NCBI RefSeq assembly: GCF_011044155.1
Contig: NZ_CP049056.1
Span: 620,001 to 684,000 of the forward strand
DNA: 64,000 nt
From: Pikeienuella piscinae
Lineage (GTDB): Bacteria; Pseudomonadota; Alphaproteobacteria; Rhodobacterales; Rhodobacteraceae
Direction: 5' to 3'
Part shown: positions 57,633 through 64,000 of the stretch, piece by piece
Position numbering within the stretch: the first letter of the stretch is position 1
Layout: each line of letters begins with the position of its first letter
Position numbers and translations under genes: made by a program
The notes under the pieces: generated by a model
The model's database searches: none
What the model saw: only the letters and a program-made list of their open reading frames with translations
Told to the model about the DNA's origin: nothing

Positions 57633-58399
57633 GCCCGGTTCCGAAGATCGAGATGCGGAACGTCGCCAAGGCGTTCGGCGCCAACGAGGTCCTGCGGGGC
57701 GTCGATCTCAGCGTCGCCGCGGGCGAAAGTCTCGTCATCATCGGCGGCTCAGGCACCGGAAAGTCGGTGACGATCAAGACCATCATCGGCCTGATCGAAC
57801 CCGATTCCGGCGACATCAAGCTCGATGGCGTGTCGATCCTGGGCGCCAGCGGCGCCAGGCGCGACGCTCTTCTCGAACGATTCGGAATGCTTTTTCAGGG
57901 TGGCGCGCTCTTCGACTCGATGCCGGTCTGGCGAAACGTCGCCTTCCGCCTTCTGCAGGGGCGCGCGAAGCGTCCGGTTGCGGAGGCCCGAAGCATAGCG
58001 ATCGAAAAGCTCCGGCGTGTCGGTCTTCAGGCGCATACCGCCGACCTATATCCTGCGGAACTATCAGGCGGCATGCAAAAGCGCGTCGGCCTCGCGCGCG
58101 CCATCGCCGCCGACCCTGAGATCATCTTTTTTGACGAACCGACCGCCGGCCTCGACCCGATCATGGCATCTGTCATCAACAAGCTGATCCGCTCGCTCGT
58201 CACCGAGATCGGCGCGACGGCCATCACCATCACCCATGACATGCGCTCTGTCGTAGAGATCGCGGATCAAGTGGCGATGATTCATGAAGGCCGCGTCCAA
58301 TGGCGGGGACCGGTCGACCGGATCGAGAACAGCGGCAACGCCCACCTCGATCAGTTCATTCATGGCCGTGAGGAAGGGCCGATCGAGGCGATCCGCTAA
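57629..58399 (+). CDS. mlaF: MlaF-type ABC transporter ATPase
   Basis: A 256-residue ATPase driving the MlaE permease. Walker A is IIGGSGTGKSVTIK (about 36-49), the signature AELSGGMQKRVGLARA, Walker B IIFFDEPTAGLDPIM and the switch His in ITHDMRS. The ATG at 57629 overlaps the mlaE stop; an earlier start would lie inside mlaE. Length is normal for the family. Confidence 0.95.
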   Translation: MSPVPKIEMRNVAKAFGANEVLRGVDLSVAAGESLVIIGGSGTGKSVTIKTIIGLIEPDSGDIKLDGVSILGASGARRDALLERFGMLFQGGALFDSMPVWRNVAFRLLQGRAKRPVAEARSIAIEKLRRVGLQAHTADLYPAELSGGMQKRVGLARAIAADPEIIFFDEPTAGLDPIMASVINKLIRSLVTEIGATAITITHDMRSVVEIADQVAMIHEGRVQWRGPVDRIENSGNAHLDQFIHGREEGPIEAIR

Positions 58400-58513
58400 T
58401 GGAGCGACCTGCGAAGGATTGAGCACTCCGTCCATCCGCCCTCCCCTGCGCGCCATAGGGGAGAGCGGACGTTCCTGATTTGCTTGCGACGCGCTTACGC
58501 CTATCTAAACGCA

Positions 58514-59017
58514 ATGGAATTGAAGACGCCCTTCACCGCTGCGCGCCGCGCCCTGAGCAGCGCAGGGCCGCTCGCATGGGTCAATCTCGCTCTACTCGGC
58601 TTCTTCCCGGTCGCCTGGGTCGCGCCACTCGCGCGCGCCGGTTTCCTGCCATTCTTTCAAGGCGACGAGCTCACAATTATCGGCGGCGTCTCCGATCTCT
58701 GGGCCTCGGACCCCGCGCTCGCGCTGCTCATCGCTTTCTTCGCGCTCTTTGCGCCATATGCGAAGACGTTGCTCCTCGCCGGAATCCATTTCGACCTGCT
58801 CCAGGCGCGGCGCTGGTCCGGTTCATTGACGCTGATCGGCAAGTTATCGATGGCCGACATATTCCTGCTTGCGCTCTACATCGTGCTCGTGAAAGGCGTC
58901 GGCGTCGGCCATGTTGAGACCGCTTGGGGGCTCTGGCTCTTCACCGCGCTGGTGTTGACCTCCTTCGCCGTCGCGCTCCTGACCGATCGGCGCGCCGGGA
59001 AGCGCTTAACCATCTGA
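58514..59017 (+). CDS. PqiA-like (paraquat-inducible protein A domain) membrane protein
   Basis: A 167-residue inner-membrane protein with about four hydrophobic segments, related to paraquat-inducible protein A. PqiA-type proteins work with MCE-domain lipid carriers, which fits the neighbouring mlaEF pair. The MADIFLLALYIVLVKG segment is family-like. A TTG at 58484 would add ten residues; I prefer the ATG. TTGCTT and TATCTA 16 bp apart end just before the ATG, so the message could be leaderless. Confidence 0.75.
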   Translation: MELKTPFTAARRALSSAGPLAWVNLALLGFFPVAWVAPLARAGFLPFFQGDELTIIGGVSDLWASDPALALLIAFFALFAPYAKTLLLAGIHFDLLQARRWSGSLTLIGKLSMADIFLLALYIVLVKGVGVGHVETAWGLWLFTALVLTSFAVALLTDRRAGKRLTI

Positions 59018-59044
59018 ACCGACGGGCTTGCCCCGCCAAGCGAC

Positions 59045-60439
59045 ATGCGCGAAGACCCCTGCATGGTGCGAAGCACAACCCAGTTCGCCTGCACGGCCTG
59101 CGGCGCCCTTCACAAGAAATGGGCGGGCCGCTGCAGTGAATGCGGCGCCTGGAACTCCGTCGAGGAGGAAGCCGGGCTTTCCTCCTCGGGCCCCGCATCA
59201 AAGACCCTCGGCCCAGCGAAAGGCCGCGCGACGCCTCTCCACGCCCTTTCGGGACAGGAGTCCGCGCCGCCCCGCGCCCTGACGGGGATCGCGGAATTCG
59301 ACCGCGTTCTCGGCGGTGGGCTCGCGCCCGCCTCGGCGATCCTGGTCGGCGGCGACCCGGGCATCGGAAAATCGACGATCCTTCTGCAGGTCGCCGCGGC
59401 TCTGGCCGGCGCGGGCGAAAAGACGATCTACATCTCGGGCGAGGAGGCGCTGACCCAGATCAGAATGCGCGCCGCGCGGCTGGACCTCTCCGAAGCCCCC
59501 GTACTCCTCGCCACGGCCACCAACCTGCGCGACGTGATCACGACGCTTGAAGCCGAGCGCCCGACGCTCGCCGTCATCGATTCGATTCAAACTATGTGGG
59601 CCGACAACGTCGAAAGCGCGCCCGGCTCGGTTTCCCAGGTGCGCTCCGTCGCGCATGAGTTGACCAGCTTCGCCAAGAGGCGTGGCGTTTCGGTCGTCCT
59701 TGTCGGCCATGTCACCAAAGACGGGCAGATCGCCGGCCCGCGCGTCGTCGAACACATGGTCGATACCGTCCTCTATTTCGAAGGCGAACGCGGCCACCAG
59801 TTCCGCATCCTCCGCGCCGTGAAGAACCGTTTCGGCGCCGCCGACGAGATTGGCGTCTTCGAGATGTCCGACAAGGGCCTGCGCGAGGTCGCCAATCCCT
59901 CGGCGCTGTTCCTGGCTGGGCGCGAGCACCGCACGCCAGGATCCGTCGTATTCGCAGGGGTGGAGGGCACACGCCCGCTTCTCGTTGAGTTTCAGGCCCT
60001 TGTAGCGTCCTCGCCTCTTGGCACTCCACGGCGCAACGTCATCGGCTGGGATTCAGGGCGCCTCTCAATGATTCTCGCGGTGCTGGAGGCGCGATGTGGC
60101 GTCTCGCTCGCGGGCAACGACGTCTTTCTCAACGTCGCCGGCGGTCTTCGCATCACCGAACCCGCCGCCGATCTCGCTGTCGCCGCGGCCGTCATTTCCG
60201 CGCATCGCGATATGGCCGTGCCAGCCGAGGCCGTGGTTTTCGGCGAGATAAGCCTATCCAGCGCGGTCCGCGCCGTCTCACAGACACCTTCACGCCTCAA
60301 GGAGGCCCAAAAACTCGGTTTCACCACCGCATGGACGCCATCTATGGTGAAGCGAGAACACGAATCGGGCATGAGGGTGGAACCGGTGGCCGATCTGGAC
60401 GCGCTGATGGGTCTGATCGCGCCGACACGAAGGAATTGA
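59045..60439 (+). CDS. radA: DNA repair protein RadA
   Basis: A 464-residue RecA-like helicase for branch migration in recombination. An N-terminal zinc finger (CTACGALHKKWAGRCSECGA, start about residue 16), Walker A GGDPGIGKSTILLQ, the RadA-specific KNRFGAADEIGVFEM motif and a Lon-like C-terminal domain are present. An ATG at 59063 is an alternative start. It is followed by cvpA 13 bp later. Confidence 0.96.
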   Translation: MREDPCMVRSTTQFACTACGALHKKWAGRCSECGAWNSVEEEAGLSSSGPASKTLGPAKGRATPLHALSGQESAPPRALTGIAEFDRVLGGGLAPASAILVGGDPGIGKSTILLQVAAALAGAGEKTIYISGEEALTQIRMRAARLDLSEAPVLLATATNLRDVITTLEAERPTLAVIDSIQTMWADNVESAPGSVSQVRSVAHELTSFAKRRGVSVVLVGHVTKDGQIAGPRVVEHMVDTVLYFEGERGHQFRILRAVKNRFGAADEIGVFEMSDKGLREVANPSALFLAGREHRTPGSVVFAGVEGTRPLLVEFQALVASSPLGTPRRNVIGWDSGRLSMILAVLEARCGVSLAGNDVFLNVAGGLRITEPAADLAVAAAVISAHRDMAVPAEAVVFGEISLSSAVRAVSQTPSRLKEAQKLGFTTAWTPSMVKREHESGMRVEPVADLDALMGLIAPTRRN

Positions 60440-60452
60440 AGATGGGGAACAC

Positions 60453-61016
60453 ATGGCGCTGACAATCGCGGACGCCGGCGTGGCGCTTGTCGTGCTCGTC
60501 TCCGCCATGCTCGCGTTCAATCGCGGCTTGGTTCGTGAAGCCCTGGCCATCGGCGGTTGGATCGCCAGCGCTTTCGTCGCCTTCTATTTCGCGCCGATGG
60601 TTTCGCCCCTCGTGCTGGAGGTTCCCTATCTCGGGGATTTTCTAAAATCTTCCTGCACGCTGACGGCGCTCACCGCCTTCGTCGCGGTGTTCGGCGTTTC
60701 GCTGATCGTTCTCTCGATCTTCACACCGGTGCTATCGTCGGCGGTGCAAGCGACGCCGCTCGCCGTCATCGACCGCGGCCTCGGGTTTCTCTTCGGCGTC
60801 GCCCGCGGCTTTCTGGTCGTCGCGGTTGCGTATCTTCTCTACAATCTTGTCGTCAGCGATACGGAACGGCTCGCCGTCATCGAGAATTCCGCCAGTCACG
60901 CGCTGATCTCGGACGCCGCTGCCGCGATCGAACTCAATGCGCCGACCGCCGTTCCGGACTGGCTTCAGGGACGAATCGACAGCCTGATGGGCGCCTGCGT
61001 CGAACCCAAGGCCTGA
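60453..61016 (+). CDS. cvpA: CvpA family membrane protein
   Basis: A 187-residue inner-membrane protein of the CvpA (colicin V production) family with four hydrophobic segments. ADAGVALVVLVSAMLAFNRG, then LVREALAIGGWIASAFVAF, and the RGLGFLFGVARGFLVV segments are family marks. Its role is uncertain; it is often next to purF, as here, and linked to envelope homeostasis. Confidence 0.92.
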   Translation: MALTIADAGVALVVLVSAMLAFNRGLVREALAIGGWIASAFVAFYFAPMVSPLVLEVPYLGDFLKSSCTLTALTAFVAVFGVSLIVLSIFTPVLSSAVQATPLAVIDRGLGFLFGVARGFLVVAVAYLLYNLVVSDTERLAVIENSASHALISDAAAAIELNAPTAVPDWLQGRIDSLMGACVEPKA

Positions 61017-61089
61017 TCGCCCCATGTCGACATACGCCCGCGCCCGCGCTAATAGACGCCCGCTGACGGATCAGGTCGAGGATCGCACC

Positions 61090-62592
61090 ATGCCCGCATC
61101 GATCGAAGGCGGTTTCCGCACCCCTTTCGACCCCCAGCCCGGCTCGGACCTGGTCGATGACAAACTTCACGAGGAATGCGGCGTATTCGGCGTGCTTGGC
61201 GCGCAAGACGCGGCGACGTTCGTGGCGCTCGGGCTGCACGCCCTCCAGCATCGTGGGCAGGAGGCAGGTGGAATCGTCGCCTACGACCCGGTCGAAAGCC
61301 GCTTCAACTCGGTCCGCCGCCTCGGATACGTGCGCGACAATTTCACCCGAGCTGACGTGATGCACACTCTGCCCGGCTCTCTCGCCATCGGACATGTCCG
61401 TTACTCGACATCCGGGACCAAGGCGCAGACCGCGGTTCGCGACGTGCAGCCGCTCTACGCCGAATTTGCGCGCGGCGGGTTCGCCGTCGCCCACAACGGC
61501 AATCTCACCAACGCCGAGGCGCTTCGCGAAGAACTGATCGAACGCGGCTCGATCTTTCAGTCCTCCTCTGACACCGAGTGCATCATTCACCTGATGGCGC
61601 GCTCCATCCAGCGCGCCATAGCCGAAAGAATGAAGGACGCCCTCCGTCGGGTCGAAGGCGCCTTTTCGCTCATCGCCATGACCCGCACGAAGATGATCGG
61701 CATCCGAGACCCGCTTGGCGTCAGGCCGCTCGTTCTTGGCAGGGTCGGCGACGCATGGGTCCTCTCCTCTGAGACCTGCGCGCTCGACATCGTCGGGGCG
61801 GAGTTCATTCGCGAGGTGGAGCCGGGTGAAATGGTCGTCATCACTCGAAACGGCGTCGCCTCCGAGCGGCCATTCGCGCCGGCCCCCTCGAAATTCTGCG
61901 TCTTTGAGTATGTCTATTTCTCGCGCCCCGACAGCGTGATCGGCGGGCTCTCAGTCTACGAGACGCGCCGCCGGATTGGCGCCGAGCTCGCGAAAGAGGC
62001 GCCGGTCGAGGCCGATTACATCTGCCCGATTCCCGACAGCGGCACCCCCGCCGCGATCGGTTTCAGCCAGGAAAGCGGTATCCCTTTCGCCATGGGGATC
62101 ATTCGCAACCAGTATGTGGGCCGAACCTTCATCGAGCCGACCGACCAGATCCGCAATATGGGCGTCCGCCTCAAACTCAACGTCAATCGCGCGCTGATCA
62201 AGGGAAAGAACATCTGCCTCGTCGATGACAGCGTCGTCCGCGGCACCACTTCGCGTAAGATCCGCGACATGGTGCTAGACGCCGGCGCGGCCTCGGTTCA
62301 CTTCCGCATCGCTTCACCACCCACCATGTGGTCCTGCTTTTATGGCGTCGATACGCCCGAGCGCGCCAAACTCCTCGCTCACAACATGACCGAGGAACAG
62401 ATGGCGAAACATCTGCAGGTCGATTCACTGCGCTTCGTTAGTCTCGATGGTCTCTACCGGGCCTGCGGCTATGAGGGCGGCAGAGACGCCAAGCGACCGC
62501 AATTTTGCGATGCATGCTTCTCCGGAGACTATCCGATTCCGCCCTCTGATATCATCGCCAAAGGTGATCTGAAGCTTAAAGAAACCGCTTGA
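61090..62592 (+). CDS. purF: Amidophosphoribosyltransferase
   Basis: A 500-residue enzyme for the first committed purine step: PRPP + glutamine to phosphoribosylamine. The glutaminase cysteine is C30 in HEECGVFGVLG, so a short propeptide would be removed. GLHALQHRGQEAGGI, RYSTSG and the PRPP motif VDDSVVRGTTSRKI are present. An ATG at 61024 would extend it; the ATG at 61090 has GAGGATC upstream and is preferred. Confidence 0.96.
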   Translation: MPASIEGGFRTPFDPQPGSDLVDDKLHEECGVFGVLGAQDAATFVALGLHALQHRGQEAGGIVAYDPVESRFNSVRRLGYVRDNFTRADVMHTLPGSLAIGHVRYSTSGTKAQTAVRDVQPLYAEFARGGFAVAHNGNLTNAEALREELIERGSIFQSSSDTECIIHLMARSIQRAIAERMKDALRRVEGAFSLIAMTRTKMIGIRDPLGVRPLVLGRVGDAWVLSSETCALDIVGAEFIREVEPGEMVVITRNGVASERPFAPAPSKFCVFEYVYFSRPDSVIGGLSVYETRRRIGAELAKEAPVEADYICPIPDSGTPAAIGFSQESGIPFAMGIIRNQYVGRTFIEPTDQIRNMGVRLKLNVNRALIKGKNICLVDDSVVRGTTSRKIRDMVLDAGAASVHFRIASPPTMWSCFYGVDTPERAKLLAHNMTEEQMAKHLQVDSLRFVSLDGLYRACGYEGGRDAKRPQFCDACFSGDYPIPPSDIIAKGDLKLKETA

Positions 62593-62605
62593 ACATATTG
62601 ATACT

Positions 62606-63295
62606 ATGAAATATTGTATCGCTCTCATCACCGGGGCCACGCGCGGACTCGGTTATGCCGTCTCCCTCGCCCTCGCTCGCCGTGGTGCGCATCTCATTGC
62701 GCTCGGCCGGACCACGGGCGGGCTGGAGGAGCTGGACGACGAGATCCAGTCGACCGACGGCTCCGCCACTCTCGCTCCGCTCGACCTCAAGGACGATCCG
62801 GGGCTGGAGCGACTCGGCGCGGCGATCCATGAGAGATGGGGCCGCCTCGACCTGCTTCTCCATTGCGCCGCCGAGGCGGCGCCGCTCTCACCGGCGGAAC
62901 ACATCACCGCCAACGATCTCGACAAAGCGATTGCGGCCGACTTTCGCGTTGTCCAGCGGTTGATCCGAGTCACTCATCCGCTTCTCAGGGCGGCCCCGAG
63001 GGCGCAAGCGGTCTTTCTGGACGATCCGAAGACCGAGGGGGCGCGCTTTCATGGCGCCTATGGCGCCGCCAAGGCCGCGGCGCGCTCGCTCGTGCGTTCC
63101 TACGCGGCTGAGCAGGCGCGTCTTGGTCCGCGCGTCTGGCTTGCCGCGCCCCCGCCAATGGCCACGGCGATCCGCGCGCGCGCCCATCCGGGCGAGGACC
63201 GGAGCCGCCTCACCTCCTGTGAAGAAGTGGCAGGTCGGCTTGCGGCGAAAATCGTGGCGGCCGACGCCGCGCCAGGCGAAACCGTCACGCTCTGA
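62606..63295 (+). CDS. Short-chain dehydrogenase/reductase family protein
   Basis: A 229-residue SDR oxidoreductase. The cofactor loop is TGATRGLGYAVSLAL (about 9-23) and the catalytic Tyr-x3-Lys is in FHGAYGAAKAAARS. The serine of the triad seems replaced (the strand reads QAVFLDDPK), so activity is in doubt. It resembles YciK-like proteins. It lies 13 bp after purF and converges on der. Confidence 0.85.
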   Translation: MKYCIALITGATRGLGYAVSLALARRGAHLIALGRTTGGLEELDDEIQSTDGSATLAPLDLKDDPGLERLGAAIHERWGRLDLLLHCAAEAAPLSPAEHITANDLDKAIAADFRVVQRLIRVTHPLLRAAPRAQAVFLDDPKTEGARFHGAYGAAKAAARSLVRSYAAEQARLGPRVWLAAPPPMATAIRARAHPGEDRSRLTSCEEVAGRLAAKIVAADAAPGETVTL

Positions 63296-63301
63296 CTGCG
63301 G

Positions 63302-64000
63302 TCAGGCCCGATGTCCGCGCGGTTTTTTCTTGTCGGCGTATGGGTTCTCACCCTTGCGCATGGAGAGCCTGATTGGCACGCCTTTCAGGCCGAAATCCTG
63401 CCGCAACCCGTTGACAAGAAAGCGTGAGTAACTCGCCGGGAGGTCTTCGGGCTTGGAGCAGGAAACGATGAAGCTCGGCGGGCGCGCCTTTATCTGCGTC
63501 ATATAGCGCAGCCGAATGCGGCGTCCCGACGGCGCCGGCGGTGGATGCGCCTCCACGCGCGCGCCCAGCCACTGGTTCAGTTTCGCCGTCGTGACGCGTT
63601 TGTTCCATACCGCGTGCATATCCAGTACTGCTCCGCGCAGCCGATCCAGCCCGCGCCCGGTAAGGGCGGAAACCGTGACCAACGGCGCGCCGGAAAGCTG
63701 CGGCAGGAGGCGCTCCTGCATTTCCTTCAGTTCGGCGAGCCGGGCGCCGCGCGCCTCTTCGAGGTCCCATTTGTTGATTGCAAACACGACCGCCCGCCCC
63801 TCGCGCTCCGCGAGGTCCGCGATCCTCAGATCCTGGGTTTCAAAGGCGCTTGCGGCGTCCATCAAGAGCACCACGACTTCGGCGAACTTCACCGCCCGCA
63901 CTGCGTCGGAGGCCGAAAGCTTCTCGAGTTTCTCATCGATCCGCGCGCGCTTTCTGAGGCCCGCAGTGTCAAAAATTCGGAACGCCCGCCCACCCCAGTC
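63302..64000 (-). CDS. der: GTPase Der (EngA), C-terminal part, truncated by the window edge
   Basis: The last 232 residues of the double-GTPase Der, needed for 50S subunit assembly. The visible part has the second G domain's G3 ([12 protein letters not shown]), G4 (INKWDL) and G5 (SALTG) motifs and the KH-like domain ([39 protein letters not shown]). The start and first G domain lie past position 64000. The frame is open to the edge. Confidence 0.95.
   Translation of the reverse strand, partial: DWGGRAFRIFDTAGLRKRARIDEKLEKLSASDAVRAVKFAEVVVLLMDAASAFETQDLRIADLAEREGRAVVFAINKWDLEEARGARLAELKEMQERLLPQLSGAPLVTVSALTGRGLDRLRGAVLDMHAVWNKRVTTAKLNQWLGARVEAHPPPAPSGRRIRLRYMTQIKARPPSFIVSCSKPEDLPASYSRFLVNGLRQDFGLKGVPIRLSMRKGENPYADKKKPRGHRA

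Overview
The window is a dense, GC-rich bacterial chromosome segment from an alphaproteobacterium, most likely of the Rhodobacterales (Rhodobacteraceae/Paracoccaceae sense). The signs are a full Rhodobacter capsulatus-type gene transfer agent (GTA) cluster in the canonical order, two small secreted proteins ending in VPLPA-CTERM-type sorting signals, an E1-beta subunit of pyruvate dehydrogenase carrying its own lipoyl domain, and a GAAC-N7-GAAC type LexA box between uvrA and ssb. I saw no rRNA, tRNA, CRISPR array or insertion sequence. I cannot name the genus.

Layout. 0.3-7 kb: a VPLPA-CTERM protein, a VIT1/CCC1-type metal transporter, an arsenic operon (arsR-acr3-arsC-arsH), lpdA and a DUF924 protein. 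7.4-13.7 kb: a leftward run of an MFS transporter, queA, a periplasmic cyclophilin, coaD and a Na+/H+ antiporter with a cyclic-nucleotide-binding tail. 14-19 kb: a CBS-domain protein, uvrA and divergent ssb-mazG. 19-24 kb: an iron-binding ABC solute receptor, an outer-membrane protein gene broken by one TGA codon, a lytic transglycosylase lipoprotein, a sulfotransferase-like protein and a class III nucleotide cyclase with TPRs. 24.3-31.8 kb: eno, a TetA-like MFS gene, a second VPLPA-CTERM protein, an FtsB-like gene and pdhA-pdhB-pdhC. 31.9-33.1 kb: cysE and a DksA/TraR-type zinc-finger gene.

33.2-48.0 kb is the most interesting part. It is an apparently intact 14.7-kb GTA cluster on the minus strand: small and large terminase, portal, g3.5, prohead protease, capsid, head-tail connector, head closure, tail terminator, tail tube, two tail assembly proteins, a short tape measure, distal tail, hub with four cysteines, NlpC/P60 peptidase and the 1301-residue tip protein. 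A DUF2793 gene and a small membrane-protein gene follow. Its 5' end has an unusual architecture: a TTGACA-N17-TAGTAA promoter just after mltG, a perfect 6-bp dyad centred on the -10 box, then an intrinsic terminator hairpin whose U-tract ends about 20 nt before the first GTA start codon. This suggests transcription attenuation or antitermination in front of the GTA operon.

48.0-64.0 kb is housekeeping: leftward fabD-fabG-acpP-fabF-mltG, and rightward rpsF-rpsR-rplI, dnaB, alr, an MlaE/MlaF-type transporter pair, a PqiA-like membrane protein, radA, cvpA, purF and an SDR gene, then the 3' part of der running off the right edge.
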